64,000 nt of DNA from an uncultured Pseudomonadota bacterium (GCA_903927005.1 CAIYLH010000054.1:44677-108676); one strand, 5' to 3'. Numbered from the stretch's first letter, positions 53,057 to 63,964 are shown. The notes: a model not told the origin generated them from the letters alone. Program-made: numbers and translations.

Positions 53057-54847
<1,791 letters not shown>

Positions 54848-54859
54848 GACCGTGCTCCC

Positions 54860-55951
54860 TCACTCGCCCGAGCCGTCTTTGCCGAAACCTTTGCCGTGGT
54901 CGAGCTTGGCGCGCTTGAGCGCCGTAATGCCCGCATGCACTGCAACACCGGCGGCGGTAACCGCCGCGAGCGTCCCGCCGACCTTGTCAGCGTTGGCTTC
55001 GATTCCGAACTGCTTGATGCCCGTGACCCGATCGTAGAACGAGCCCTTGTCCCAGAAACCGTCTTCGGAGCAGCCAATGCAGCCGTGACCCGATCCGATC
55101 GGGAATGACACGCCCTCGTTCCAGCGCGTGGTCGAGCAAGCGTTGTAGGTCGTCGGCCCCTTGCAGCCCATCTTGTAGAGGCAGTGGCCCTTGCGCGCGC
55201 CCTCGTCGTCCCAGCTCTCGACGAACTGGCCAGCGTCAAAATGCGGGCGGCGGTAGCACTTGTCGTGAATTCTCTGGCCGTAGAACATCTTTGGCCGCCC
55301 CTGGCGGTCGAGTTCCGGCAACCGATCAAAGGTCAGCATGTAGGTGACGACCGCGGTCATCACCTCGGCGATCGGCGGGCAGCCAGGCACCTTGATGATC
55401 GGCTTGTCAAAGATGACCTTGTCGATCGGCACCGCGTTGGTCGGGTTGGGCTTTGCCGCCTGCACACAACCCCAGGAAGCGCACGCGCCCCAGGCGATGA
55501 CGGCCTTGGCGTCCTTGGCGACTCGCTTGAGCTCCTCGACGAACGGCTTGCCGCCCGTGATGCAGTACATCCCGTCCTCGTTGAGCGGCGGGTTGCCCTC
55601 GACGGCGAGGATGTAGTTGCCCTTGTACTTGGCGATGACCTCATCGAGGCACGCCTGAGCCTGCAGGCCCGCGGACGCCATCAATGTGTCGTCGTAGTCG
55701 AGCGACAGCATCGACAGCACGACATCCTTGGCGAGGGGATGTGCCGAACGGATGAAGGACTCCGAACAGCAGGTGCACTCCAGGCCGTGCAGCCACAGGA
55801 CGGGCGTGCGCGGCTTGGTCTCCAGCGCATGCGCTATCTGCGGCGCAAAGTAGGATCCGAGCCCCAGCGAGGTCGCTGTCAGGCTGCAGAACTTAAGGAA
55901 GCTGCGCCGGCTAATGCCCTGGCGGCGCAGTACGTCGTAGAACGTCTCCAT
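54860..55951 (-). CDS. hupS: HupS, oxygen-tolerant [NiFe]-hydrogenase small subunit
   Basis: 363 residues. Twin-arginine signal SRRSFLKF (residues 14-21), cleaved near AHA at 40-42. Counted from the mature N-terminus, proximal-cluster cysteines fall at 17, 19, 20 (ECTCCSES), 115, 120 (WGACASWGC) and 149. Cys19 and Cys120 are the two extra cysteines that bind the [4Fe-3S] cluster of oxygen-tolerant group 1d enzymes. His187 (RIHDKC) and later cysteines bind the distal and medial clusters. A C-terminal hydrophobic segment ([15 protein letters not shown]) anchors it to HupC. It is exported as a complex with HupL by Tat. Confidence 0.97.
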   Translation of the reverse strand: METFYDVLRRQGISRRSFLKFCSLTATSLGLGSYFAPQIAHALETKPRTPVLWLHGLECTCCSESFIRSAHPLAKDVVLSMLSLDYDDTLMASAGLQAQACLDEVIAKYKGNYILAVEGNPPLNEDGMYCITGGKPFVEELKRVAKDAKAVIAWGACASWGCVQAAKPNPTNAVPIDKVIFDKPIIKVPGCPPIAEVMTAVVTYMLTFDRLPELDRQGRPKMFYGQRIHDKCYRRPHFDAGQFVESWDDEGARKGHCLYKMGCKGPTTYNACSTTRWNEGVSFPIGSGHGCIGCSEDGFWDKGSFYDRVTGIKQFGIEANADKVGGTLAAVTAAGVAVHAGITALKRAKLDHGKGFGKDGSGE

Positions 55952-56076
55952 TCCGACCCCCCGCCGGGCGCGTGGTGAGGGTACGTGCGCCCGTGCTTAC
56001 GGGACCGATGAGGCGCGCAGCCGCTGGCGAGGCCTATCCGTAAACACCGAAATTGGCGTTGAGTCTGTGGATCACC

Positions 56077-56093
56077 GTAACGGACCCCGTTAC
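56077..56093. promoter_or_regulatory. 17-bp palindrome GTAACGG-N3-CCGTTAC upstream of hupS
   Basis: GTAACGGACCCCGTTAC: perfect 7-bp arms around ACC, centred 134 bases upstream of the hupS ATG. Both arms and spacing match the copy at 51919-51935 upstream of hupD; only the spacer differs (ACC against CCG). I looked for a sigma-54 promoter and an FNR/FixK box in the same region and found neither. Confidence 0.65.
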
Positions 56094-56094
56094 A

Positions 56095-56116
56095 GGGGCC
56101 GCCCTGCGGCGGCCCC
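56095..56116. terminator. 9-bp GC hairpin, likely terminator of ald
   Basis: GGGGCCGCC-CTGC-GGCGGCCCC forms a perfect 9-bp stem with a 4-base loop, 12 bases past the ald stop (minus strand) and next to the hupS-side palindrome. No T-run follows, so its action as an intrinsic terminator is uncertain; it separates ald from the hup promoter region. Confidence 0.55.
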
Positions 56117-56128
56117 CTTACGGGTCGA

Positions 56129-57244
56129 TCAGCCGCGGCTGAAAGTGTGGGCGCTGTACGGCAGGCCCAGGTCGCGAGCGACCGCTTCGAAGGTCAGCTT
56201 GCCGGCGTGGATGTTCAGGCCCTTGGCAAAGCCCGGATCACGCGCAAGCGCCTTTTCCCAGCCCAGGTCCGCGATCGCCCGCACGTACGGCAACGTCGCG
56301 TTGGTCAGGGCAAAGGTCGAGGTGCGCGGCACGGCGCCCGGCATGTTGGTGACGCAGTAGTGCACGACACCATCGAGCGTGTACGTCGGCGTCGAGTGAG
56401 TCGTCGGACGACTGGTCTCGAAGCAGCCACCCTGGTCGATCGCGATGTCGACCATCACGGCACCGGGCTTCATGCGCTTGACCATGTCGTGGGTCACCAG
56501 CTTCGGAGCCGCGGCACCCGCCACCAGCACGGCACCAATCACGAGGTCAGCATCAAGCACGAGCTTCTCGATCGCATCAGCCGTCGAGTAGACCGTCTTC
56601 AGCGAACCGCCGAACTGGGTCGACAGCTCCCGCAGACGCTTGGTCGAACGGTCGACGACGGTAACGTCGGCACGCATGCCAGTCGCCATCTCCGCCGCGT
56701 GCGTACCGGACACGCCACCGCCAAGGATCACGACCTTGGCCGGCGCCACGCCCGGCACGCCGCCGAGCAGCACGCCGAGGCCGCCGTTGGCCTTCTGCAG
56801 TGCGGTCGCACCGACCTGCACTGACATGCGGCCCGCCACTTCGCTCATTGGCGTCAGCAGCGGCAGGCTGCCATCGGGCCAGGTGACGGTTTCATAAGCA
56901 ATCGCGGTGGCACCGGAGGCGAGCAGCGCCTCTGTCTGCGCCTTGTCGGCCGCCAGGTGCAGGTAGGTGAACAAGACCTGACCGGCGTGCAGCATCTGGC
57001 ACTCAACGGTCTGCGGCTCCTTCACCTTCACGATCAGCTCGGCCGAATCGAAGACTTCCTTGGCGGTCGCGAGAATTCGCGCGCCAGCGGCCTGGTACTC
57101 CGCATCGTCCACGCCGATACCGGCGCCGGCGTTCGTCTCAACCGATACCTGGTGGCCGGCCGCCACCAGCTCACGGACACCCGCCGGCGTCAGCCCAACG
57201 CGGTATTCATGAATCTTGATCTCTTTGGGAACGCCGATACGCAT
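56129..57244 (-). CDS. ald: Alanine dehydrogenase
   Basis: Start at ATG 57244 ([20 protein letters not shown]), with a CAGGAG just ahead; 371 residues, the family's usual length. Conserved features: the catalytic His of the [12 protein letters not shown] block, [22 protein letters not shown] and the NAD-binding [19 protein letters not shown]. It interconverts L-alanine and pyruvate plus ammonia with NAD+. The divergent Lrp/AsnC gene starts 137 bases away and probably controls it, as AldR-type regulators do. Confidence 0.95.
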   Translation of the reverse strand: MRIGVPKEIKIHEYRVGLTPAGVRELVAAGHQVSVETNAGAGIGVDDAEYQAAGARILATAKEVFDSAELIVKVKEPQTVECQMLHAGQVLFTYLHLAADKAQTEALLASGATAIAYETVTWPDGSLPLLTPMSEVAGRMSVQVGATALQKANGGLGVLLGGVPGVAPAKVVILGGGVSGTHAAEMATGMRADVTVVDRSTKRLRELSTQFGGSLKTVYSTADAIEKLVLDADLVIGAVLVAGAAAPKLVTHDMVKRMKPGAVMVDIAIDQGGCFETSRPTTHSTPTYTLDGVVHYCVTNMPGAVPRTSTFALTNATLPYVRAIADLGWEKALARDPGFAKGLNIHAGKLTFEAVARDLGLPYSAHTFSRG

Positions 57245-57380
57245 CACAACTCTCCTGCGGTGAAAACTGTGATCACTGTAACCATCGCGATCTGGCAGGC
57301 TCTTGCAAACGCAGCGCAGCATTTAGGTTAAATGCGCAAGGTTTCTTTACAAAATTCAATATTCACGCAAGAATCTGCCA

Positions 57381-57842
57381 ATGACCCTCGATCGCTACGA
57401 CCGCACGATCCTGCAGGCCCTGCAGCGCGAAGGACGGATCACCAACAGCGAGCTGGCCGCCCGGGCCAGCCTGTCGGAGTCCGCCTGCCTGCGGCGGGTA
57501 CGCGCACTGGAGGCTTCGGGCCTGATCGAAGGCTACGCAGCCGTGCTCAGCGAGCAAAAGGCCGGGCTCGGCGTTAACGTGTTCGTGTCGATCACGCTCG
57601 AGCGGCAGGAGCGAGCGGACCTTGCTGCCTTCGAGCAGGCCGTGCGCAAGGTGCCCGAAATCATGGAGTGCTACCTGATGTCGGGCGACTACGACTACCT
57701 GCTGCGGGTGGTCGTCGCCGACACGGCGGACTTCGAGCGCGTACACAGCCGCCACCTGACCAGCCTGCCGCATGTCTCCCGCGTGCACTCCAGCTTCGCG
57801 CTGCGAACGGTACAGAAGTCGCGGGAACTGCCGGTGCGCTAA
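57381..57842 (+). CDS. Lrp/AsnC-family transcriptional regulator (probable ald regulator)
   Basis: 153 residues: an N-terminal winged helix-turn-helix (LDRYDRTILQALQREGRITNSELAARASLSESACLRRVRALEASGLI) and a C-terminal RAM domain (VFVSITLERQERADLAAFEQAV, MSGDYDYLLRVVVAD) that binds an amino acid and forms the octamer. It is divergent from ald, the arrangement seen for alanine-responsive AldR/BkdR proteins. The shared 136-base gap is AT-richer than its surroundings and probably holds its binding sites. Confidence 0.92.
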   Translation: MTLDRYDRTILQALQREGRITNSELAARASLSESACLRRVRALEASGLIEGYAAVLSEQKAGLGVNVFVSITLERQERADLAAFEQAVRKVPEIMECYLMSGDYDYLLRVVVADTADFERVHSRHLTSLPHVSRVHSSFALRTVQKSRELPVR

Positions 57843-58081
57843 ACGGCGCGCAGCGTCCTTGATGCGGCGAACTATTCCAACCCGGTGACAACGCCGATTG
57901 ATTCGGCGCCAGTGGCTGCGGCAACGCGAGCATGGCAAGACGCGCATGGGCTGCGAGGGGTGAATCCATAGCCCCAGTTCCAGGACGCTCCAAACTGAGT
58001 CGGCGAGTTCGGCCTCTGACGGCCTTTTCGCGCCCTGCCGTGGCAGCACTTTGGCACGGGTCAGGATCACGTGTATCCTCC
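57843..58081. other. Intergenic region between Lrp/AsnC gene and TPP riboswitch
   Basis: About 240 bases with no supported gene. The sequence around 57940-58080 should contain the promoter of the riboswitch-controlled receptor, but I could not recognise clear -35/-10 boxes. The short ORFs here (for example 57932-58144) show no features. Confidence 0.4.
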
Positions 58082-58086
58082 GCCTC

Positions 58087-58178
58087 CTTGCTGGGGTGGC
58101 CCTCTGTGGGCCTGAGATGCGGGATGGTCCCGCAAACCCGTTGAACCTGATCCGGTTAGTACCGGCGTAGGGAGCGCA
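58087..58178 (+). promoter_or_regulatory. TPP (THI-box) riboswitch
   Basis: The THI-box signatures are all present in order: GCTGGGGTGGCC, CTGAGATG, then ACCCGTTGAACCTGATCCGG, TTAGTACCGGCGTAGGGAGC. The outer helix P1 pairs TTGC (58088-58091) with GCAA (58176-58179), whose last A is the first base of the downstream ATG. The only plausible ribosome site (GGGAG, 58170-58174) is inside the aptamer. Thiamin pyrophosphate binding should therefore directly block translation start. Confidence 0.95.
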
Positions 58179-60362
58179 ATGTCCGCCCTCTTTTGCATGC
58201 GGAACCTCTGGTTCCGCCCCGTGCCACTCATTCTGGCCACGCTCGCAACCGTTGCGACGGGCAGCGACTGCATCGCCGCCACAGCCGCCGGCGAACTCGC
58301 TGAGGTCGTCGTGACCGCCACACTCCGGCCCATGCCGGAGCAGCACGTCGCAGGCAGCGTGACTGTGCTCGACCGCGGCACGCTGCACGATGCCGGACAG
58401 CAGCACCTGGAAGAGACGCTCGCACTGATCCCAAACCTCAACTGGTCCGGCGACAGCAACCGACCGCGCTACTTCCAGCTGCGCGGCATAGGCGAACTCG
58501 AGCAGTACGAGGGCGCGCCCAACCCCTCGGTCGGATTGCTGATCGACGACATCGACTTCAGCGGTCTGGGCGGCGCGGCCACGCTATTCGACGTCGCGCA
58601 AGTGGAGGTGCTGCGCGGCCCACAGGGGACGCGCTACGGCGCCAACGCGCTGGCGGGCCTGATCTACGTCACCAGCGCAGCGCCGCAAGAGCAGTTCGGC
58701 GGACACCTCGAGGCCAGTACCGGCACTTACGGCACACACAGCCTCGGCGGCGTCGTGACCGGCCCCATTGCCGCACTGGATTCAACGTTCCGGCTCGCGG
58801 CCCAACGCGAGAGCAGCGACGGCTACTACTACAACGACTACCTGCACCGGCACGACACCAACGGCCGCGATGAACTCACCCTGCGCGGCCGGTGGCACTA
58901 CCAGCCCTCCGACGTGCTCGCACTTGAGGTCAGCGCCCTACACGTGCAGCTCGACAACGGCTACGACGCCTTCGCCGTCGACAACAGCCGCACAACGCAC
59001 TCGGACCATCCGGGCAGCGATGCGCAGCACTCCACGGGCGCCTCTGCCCGACTGACCTACAGCGGTCTTGCCGCCAAGACACTCACCGCGATCGCGACCT
59101 ACGCGGACACCCGCGTAAGGTATGGATATGACGGCGACTGGGGTAACAACGCGTACTGGTCGCCCTACATCTACGACTTTACCGAGCTGCAACAGCGCCA
59201 TCGGCTTACCGCGACGACCGAGCTGCGCCTGGCGAGCGCGCCAGCACCGGGCGCCTCCTGGCTGGTTGGTGCCTACGCAATGTCCCTGCGCGAGCGTTTC
59301 AGCGACACCAGCGCGGGACTTTCGGTCGATCCGCTCTACGGCACGTATCAGCAGGACACGCTGACCGACAGCAGCTACCAGTCGCGCACCCTCGCCGTGT
59401 TCGGGGTACTGGAGAGCGACCCGGCCCGCAAACTGCACGGCTCGGTGGGACTGCGCGGTGAGCGTCACAGCGCGAATTACTCAGACCTCGTTCAAGACCG
59501 GATCTACGACCAATCCTCCGCGCATGCGTTCCATCCCAATGAAATGCTGTGGGGTGGCCACGCCTCACTCAGTTATGAACTGTCGCAGCGCTCCAGTGCC
59601 TATCTGCAGGCAGCACGCGGCTTCAAGGCGGGCGGCTTCAACCTGAGCCAGGGACTGCTAACAACCGAGATCGCGTTCCGGCCAGAGTCCGACTGGAACC
59701 TCGAGACCGGCTACAAGCTGCGATCCATCGACAGACGCTGGAGCCTGAATGTCGCCGTATTCGCGCTTTTTCGGCGCGACGCGCAGATCAAGACCAGCGT
59801 GCAGACCGACCCGACCAACCCGAACACGTTCATCCTGTACACGGGCAACGCGGCAAGCGGCACCAACTACGGCGCTGAACTCGCCGGCCGCTGGCAGTGG
59901 AGCCGCAGGCTCACGCTGGGCGCGACACTTGGCCTGCTGCACACCTCGTTCCAGGACTTCGTGCGTGTCGCAGACAGCGGCACGCAGAGCGTGTCGCGGG
60001 AACTCGCCGACGCCCCACGCTGGCAAGCGGCGGTGGATGCGACCTACCGCAACCCCAATGGCCTGTTCGCCCGTCTGGACGTGAGCGGTCGCGGCAGCTT
60101 CTACTTCGACCTGCCGCCGAACCCGACCCGCTCCTCGCCATATGCCCTGGCCAACACAAAGATCGGCTGGGAGTCAGCACAGTGGTCGGTCTACGCCTGG
60201 TGCCGCAACCTGACCGACCGGAACTATCCGGTGCGCGGGTTCTACTTCGGACTGGAGCCACCGGACTATCCGAACAAGCTCTATGTGCAGTGGGGCGAGC
60301 CGCGCACGTTCGGCGCAAGCGCAAGTTATCGCTTCGGCGGCGCGGTAGCCCGCGATCAGTAG
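58179..60362 (+). CDS. TonB-dependent receptor under TPP riboswitch control (probable thiamin-compound uptake)
   Basis: 727 residues from ATG 58179, which follows the riboswitch with no separate leader. N-terminal signal region (VPLILATLATVATGSDCIAATA), TonB box-like EVVVTATLR, plug (VEVLRGPQGTRYGANALAGLIYVTSA) and a C-terminal barrel ending in SYRFGGAVARDQ, so the last residue is not Phe, which is unusual. The riboswitch implies repression by thiamin pyrophosphate and thus uptake of thiamin, a precursor or a phosphate ester across the outer membrane. No other thi gene is in the window. An ATG at 58197 is a less likely start as it has no ribosome site. Confidence 0.92.
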   Translation: MSALFCMRNLWFRPVPLILATLATVATGSDCIAATAAGELAEVVVTATLRPMPEQHVAGSVTVLDRGTLHDAGQQHLEETLALIPNLNWSGDSNRPRYFQLRGIGELEQYEGAPNPSVGLLIDDIDFSGLGGAATLFDVAQVEVLRGPQGTRYGANALAGLIYVTSAAPQEQFGGHLEASTGTYGTHSLGGVVTGPIAALDSTFRLAAQRESSDGYYYNDYLHRHDTNGRDELTLRGRWHYQPSDVLALEVSALHVQLDNGYDAFAVDNSRTTHSDHPGSDAQHSTGASARLTYSGLAAKTLTAIATYADTRVRYGYDGDWGNNAYWSPYIYDFTELQQRHRLTATTELRLASAPAPGASWLVGAYAMSLRERFSDTSAGLSVDPLYGTYQQDTLTDSSYQSRTLAVFGVLESDPARKLHGSVGLRGERHSANYSDLVQDRIYDQSSAHAFHPNEMLWGGHASLSYELSQRSSAYLQAARGFKAGGFNLSQGLLTTEIAFRPESDWNLETGYKLRSIDRRWSLNVAVFALFRRDAQIKTSVQTDPTNPNTFILYTGNAASGTNYGAELAGRWQWSRRLTLGATLGLLHTSFQDFVRVADSGTQSVSRELADAPRWQAAVDATYRNPNGLFARLDVSGRGSFYFDLPPNPTRSSPYALANTKIGWESAQWSVYAWCRNLTDRNYPVRGFYFGLEPPDYPNKLYVQWGEPRTFGASASYRFGGAVARDQ

Positions 60363-60396
60363 CCAGTGAACGACGCGGCGGACTCCGCCTGCAGCA

Positions 60397-61473
60397 TCAG
60401 CGGTGGTAGCAGCGCGCCAGCCGAGTCGACAGGCGGGTCAACAGCTCATAGTTGACGGTACCGGCAAGATCAGCCGCTTCCTCCAGCGACACGCCACCCC
60501 CGAGCAGGTCGGCCGTATCGCCAACGCGCACCGCGTCAGCCGACAACGACGAGACATCGAGGGTCGTCAGATCCATCGAGACACGGCCGATCACGGGCAC
60601 CCGCGCTCCTGCGATCCAGGCGTAGCCGCGATTACCCAGCGCGCGGGGATAGCCATCGGCATAGCCCGCACCGACGGTCGCGATGCGTGCCGGCGGGCGA
60701 ACGCGCGCACTGGCGCCGTAACCGACCGTCGCCTCGTCGTGCAGTTCGCGCACCTGCAGCACGCGCGCCTCGAGACGGACGACCGGCTGCATCGGGTTCG
60801 CGCCGCTGGCCAGCGGTCGCCCGCCGAAGAGCGCAAGCCCGGGTCGCACAAGGTCACCACGGAAGTCCGCGCCGAGCAACGTACCGGCCGAGTTGCCAAT
60901 GCTGGTAGGCGCGGCCGGGAGCTGCGCACGCAGTGCCGCGAAACGCTCCACCTGCAGCCTGTTGAGCGGATGCCCTGGCTCATCGGCGCAAGCAAGGTGG
61001 GTCATGACCAGCATCAGGTTCAGCGCCGCGAGCGGTGACGGCAGGGCGGTGAGCGCCGCAACATCTGCAGCGTCGAGGCCGGCCCGCATCATGCCGGTAT
61101 CGAGCTGCAGCACCGCCGGGGCGCTGCCGCCGCGCACTGCCCATTCATGGACCTCCGCGGGGGTATTCAGGACAGGCACCAGCCGCGCCGCGAGGCAGCT
61201 GGCGACGTCGCCGCCGGCTCCCTCGAGGACCAGCACTCGAATCGACGGCTGCAACAGCCGCAGCTCGAGACCTTCCGCCAGCGAGGAGACGAAGAAAGTC
61301 TCGCAGCCCGCGGCCACCAGCGCCTCGGCGACGGGCCCGACGCCCAATCCATAGGCATTGGCCTTGACCACGGCAGAGACGCGCGCGGGCGCCGCGATGC
61401 GGCACAACGCACGGTAGTTGGCCACCAGCGCGGCAAGATCGATGTGCAGTTGGGCGGGCGGCAGGGCCGACAT
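60397..61473 (-). CDS. alr: Alanine racemase
   Basis: Start set at ATG 61473 (MSALPPAQLHIDLAALVANYRAL), 358 residues; a GTG at 61494 would add seven, and the track adds 45. PLP-binding Lys37 is in AVVKANAYGLG, and the second active-site Tyr is in ATVGYGASARV of the C-terminal beta domain. It makes D-alanine for peptidoglycan. It faces the TonB receptor tail to tail and is divergent from the unknown gene at 61629. Together with ald and dacB it adds to an alanine theme, but there is no operon link. Confidence 0.94.
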   Translation of the reverse strand: MSALPPAQLHIDLAALVANYRALCRIAAPARVSAVVKANAYGLGVGPVAEALVAAGCETFFVSSLAEGLELRLLQPSIRVLVLEGAGGDVASCLAARLVPVLNTPAEVHEWAVRGGSAPAVLQLDTGMMRAGLDAADVAALTALPSPLAALNLMLVMTHLACADEPGHPLNRLQVERFAALRAQLPAAPTSIGNSAGTLLGADFRGDLVRPGLALFGGRPLASGANPMQPVVRLEARVLQVRELHDEATVGYGASARVRPPARIATVGAGYADGYPRALGNRGYAWIAGARVPVIGRVSMDLTTLDVSSLSADAVRVGDTADLLGGGVSLEEAADLAGTVNYELLTRLSTRLARCYHR

Positions 61474-61628
61474 CACCCGAGAGGTGTCATTCACTCGGCG
61501 TCTCACAGCCCGGCGTGGAAGGCCCAGTCTACGACCTGGCGAGGCGGCGTGGGGAGCCGGTGCTTCTGCGCCGCCTCGCCGTCTGCTAGGTTGGGCGCCT
61601 GCCCACAAGGATCCGCCGGAGACCTGCG

Positions 61629-62003
61629 ATGAACGCCCAGCCTGAAGCCCGTTTTGACGTCGACAACCTGTACCGCGAGGAGTCCTACACCGATCGTCGG
61701 GTTGGAACGCTACGAGTCCTCGTGCCCGTCAAGTCCGACGGCGGCGCCGATCCCAGCCGACCGACGCTCTATGTCGGCCAGATCCAGGTGATGACGCCGA
61801 TGGGCGCTCTACCCATCACCTTCGAACTCGACCAGGCCAAGACACTCGCCGAGGCGATCGCCGGCTTTGGCGATGGTGCAAAAATCGGCATCGAGGAAAC
61901 GATGCGCGAACTCGAACAGATGCGGCGCGAGCAGGCATCCTCACTCGTGATCCCGGAGCCGGGCGGCGGCCGGCCGGCCGGCGGTCGCATCCGGATGCCC
62001 TGA
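61629..62003 (+). CDS. Conserved-looking small protein of unknown function upstream of modB
   Basis: 124 residues, not recognised as a named family. No membrane segment or signal. The middle (TLYVGQIQVMTPMGALPITFELDQAKTLAEAIAGFGDGAKIGIEETMRELEQMR) is compact and ends in an amphipathic, probably coiled helix; the C-terminus is a flexible Gly/Pro/Arg tail. A GGAG lies ahead of the ATG. It starts 155 bases from alr (opposite strand) and ends 16 bases before modB, so it is probably in the same transcript as the molybdate transporter. Confidence 0.75.
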   Translation: MNAQPEARFDVDNLYREESYTDRRVGTLRVLVPVKSDGGADPSRPTLYVGQIQVMTPMGALPITFELDQAKTLAEAIAGFGDGAKIGIEETMRELEQMRREQASSLVIPEPGGGRPAGGRIRMP

Positions 62004-62019
62004 TCGCCCACTCCGGACA

Positions 62020-62712
62020 TTGCCTGTGCTGACTGCCGCGGAAACCGAGGCGCTGCGGATCAGCGTGATCGTCGCCAGCGAGAGCGTCGCAGCGAGCCTG
62101 CCGCTGGCGATCCTCGTCGCGTGGCTGCTCGTGCGCGGAAAATTCGCGGGCAGGATGCTCCTCGACGCGCTGGTACACCTGCCGCTGGTGCTGCCGCCGG
62201 TTGTCGTCGGCTACCTGCTGCTGCTGCTGTTCGGCGTACGCGGCCCGCTCGGCAGCTGGCTGTATGCGCACTTCGACCTGCGACTGGCGTTCACAACCGG
62301 TGGCGCAGCGCTTGCCACCGCAGTCATGAGCTTCCCGCTGATGGTCCGCGCGATACGTCTGTCGCTCGAGGGCGTACATCCGGGGCTCGAAGAAGCGGCA
62401 CGAACCCTGGGCGCAGGCCCGTTCGACCGGTTCATGTCGGTGACGCTGCCGTTGATGGCACCCGGCATTCTGGCGGGCGCTGTCACCGCATTCGCAGCGG
62501 GGCTCGGCGAGTTTGGTGCCGTCATCACCTTCGCCAGCAACATACCTGGCGAGACCCGGACACTGCCGCTCGCGCTCTACACCGCCATCCAGTCCGCCAA
62601 CGGCGATCTCGCCGCGGCGCGTTTCGCGACGCTGTCGATTGGACTTGGCATCACCGGCCTGATCGCAGCGGAGTTCCTTGCGCGACGTCTGCGCAAGCGT
62701 TACGGCCCATGA
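62020..62712 (+). CDS. modB: ModB, molybdate ABC transporter permease
   Basis: 230 residues from a TTG start (a GTG at 62026 is equally possible). It has about five transmembrane helices and the permease EAA-type loop EGVHPGLEEAARTLGAGPFDRFMSVTLPL. The AGLGEFGAVITFASNIPGETRTLPLALYTAIQ segment is specific to the ModB/CysT group. It forms the inner-membrane channel for molybdate. Its stop overlaps the modC ATG by four bases. No modA (periplasmic binding protein) gene is seen in the window. Confidence 0.93.
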   Translation: MPVLTAAETEALRISVIVASESVAASLPLAILVAWLLVRGKFAGRMLLDALVHLPLVLPPVVVGYLLLLLFGVRGPLGSWLYAHFDLRLAFTTGGAALATAVMSFPLMVRAIRLSLEGVHPGLEEAARTLGAGPFDRFMSVTLPLMAPGILAGAVTAFAAGLGEFGAVITFASNIPGETRTLPLALYTAIQSANGDLAAARFATLSIGLGITGLIAAEFLARRLRKRYGP

Positions 62713-63845
62713 GCATGCTGGAAGTCGACATCTCGGTGAGCCGCGGATCATTCCATCTGCAGGCAAACTTCGCTGCACCGCTGCCCGGCGTAGTATCGCT
62801 ATACGGCCCTTCCGGCGCCGGCAAGAGCACGCTGATCAACGCGATTGCCGGGCTGGTGGCTGCAACCGGAACGATCCGCCTGGACAAGGTAGCCTGGCTC
62901 GACAGCGCGCGTGGCGTCGATCTGCCGACCGAGCGGCGGCGCATCGGCTACGTGTTCCAGGACGCCCGCCTATTTCCGCACCTCGACGTGCGCGGCAACC
63001 TTGCATACGGCGAGCATCGGGCGCGTGAGGCTACGCAAGTCGTCAAGCGCGACGAGATCATCGCTCTGCTCGGCCTGCAGCCACTACTTGCGCGCCGCGT
63101 TCACCAGCTGTCAGGCGGAGAACGCCAGCGCGTTGCACTCGGGCGAGCGCTGCTCGCCCAGCCACGTCTGCTGCTGCTCGATGAACCGCTTGCCTCGATC
63201 GATGCGGCACGCCGCGAAGAAGTGCTCCCCTACCTGGAGAGACTGCGCGACGGATTTGCGATTCCGATGCTGCACGTCAGCCATCAGTACGAGGAAGTGC
63301 TGCGCCTGGCGACACATGTCGTCTTGTTGCGCGACGGCCGCACGCTGGCAGCAGACACGCCGGCGCGACTAAGCCGCGAGCCCACGCTGCGTACGCTGGT
63401 GGGGCAAGAGGGCGTAGGCGCAGTATTCGACGTCGAAGTCGGTCGCGTCGATCCGTCGGGGCTGGCGACAGTGCGACTAGGCACGGCAGAACTGCGCTTG
63501 TCGCAGCCAAGCGCTCGTCCTGGCGACCGGCTGCGACTGCACGTGCTGGCCCGCGACGTGATTATCGCCACCGAACCACCGCGCGGACTGTCGGTCAGGA
63601 ACGTCGTCGCAGGAACACTTATCGGACTCGTCGAGGAGAGCGCGGAGGATGTACTGGCGCTCGTCGCGATCGGCGAGGAACAGTTGTCGGCGCGCATCAC
63701 ACGCGCTGCGGTCGTGGAGCTCGGACTGGCCGTGGGGATGCCCGTCTGGGCGCTGGTAAAGGCCGCCTCCCTGCGCGGGCACGTCTACACGCGCCCCAGC
63801 GGGCAACCTTCGGCCGGGGACCGCGCCGAATCCATCGGCCCCTAA
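62709..63845 (+). CDS. modC: ModC, molybdate ABC transporter ATP-binding subunit
   Basis: 378 residues from ATG 62709; the track's 574-residue ORF runs back into modB out of frame. Walker A GPSGAGKST, Q-loop VFQDARLFPH, ABC signature LSGGERQRVALGRAL, Walker B LLLLDEPLASID and H-loop LHVSHQ are intact. The C-terminal 100 residues form a TOBE/Mop domain (PARPGDRLRLHVLARDVIIA) that can bind molybdate. It powers import through ModB. Molybdenum supply would serve XdhC-type molybdoenzymes. Confidence 0.95.
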   Translation: MSMLEVDISVSRGSFHLQANFAAPLPGVVSLYGPSGAGKSTLINAIAGLVAATGTIRLDKVAWLDSARGVDLPTERRRIGYVFQDARLFPHLDVRGNLAYGEHRAREATQVVKRDEIIALLGLQPLLARRVHQLSGGERQRVALGRALLAQPRLLLLDEPLASIDAARREEVLPYLERLRDGFAIPMLHVSHQYEEVLRLATHVVLLRDGRTLAADTPARLSREPTLRTLVGQEGVGAVFDVEVGRVDPSGLATVRLGTAELRLSQPSARPGDRLRLHVLARDVIIATEPPRGLSVRNVVAGTLIGLVEESAEDVLALVAIGEEQLSARITRAAVVELGLAVGMPVWALVKAASLRGHVYTRPSGQPSAGDRAESIGP

Positions 63846-63857
63846 ACAAAAGAAAAA

Positions 63858-63876
63858 GGGCCGCATCAGGCGGCCC
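63858..63876. terminator. Terminator hairpin, copy 1 (active mainly on the minus strand)
   Basis: GGGCCGC-ATCAG-GCGGCCC, a 7-bp stem with a 5-base loop. On the plus strand it is preceded by an A-run; read on the minus strand this becomes a T-run after the stem, giving a classical rho-independent terminator for leftward transcription. Confidence 0.8.
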
Positions 63877-63893
63877 TACTCGATAAAAGAAAA

Positions 63894-63916
63894 GGGCCGC
63901 ACTAGGCGGCCCTTTT
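63894..63916. terminator. Terminator hairpin, copy 2 (bidirectional)
   Basis: GGGCCGC-ACTAG-GCGGCCC followed by TTTT and preceded by AAAA, a 7-bp stem with the same stem sequence as copy 1 and a changed loop. It can terminate the mod operon rightward and the next minus-strand gene leftward. Confidence 0.88.
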
Positions 63917-63964
63917 CAGTTGCGTCGAATCACAGTTTAGAAGCTGTGAACGTCGCCAGGTCGC

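Noticed and set aside
55952-56094. Sigma-54 promoter or FNR/FixK box upstream of hupS
   Set aside because: No TGGCAC-N5-TTGC and no TTGAT-N4-ATCAA type match was found by eye; only the GTAACGG palindrome stood out.
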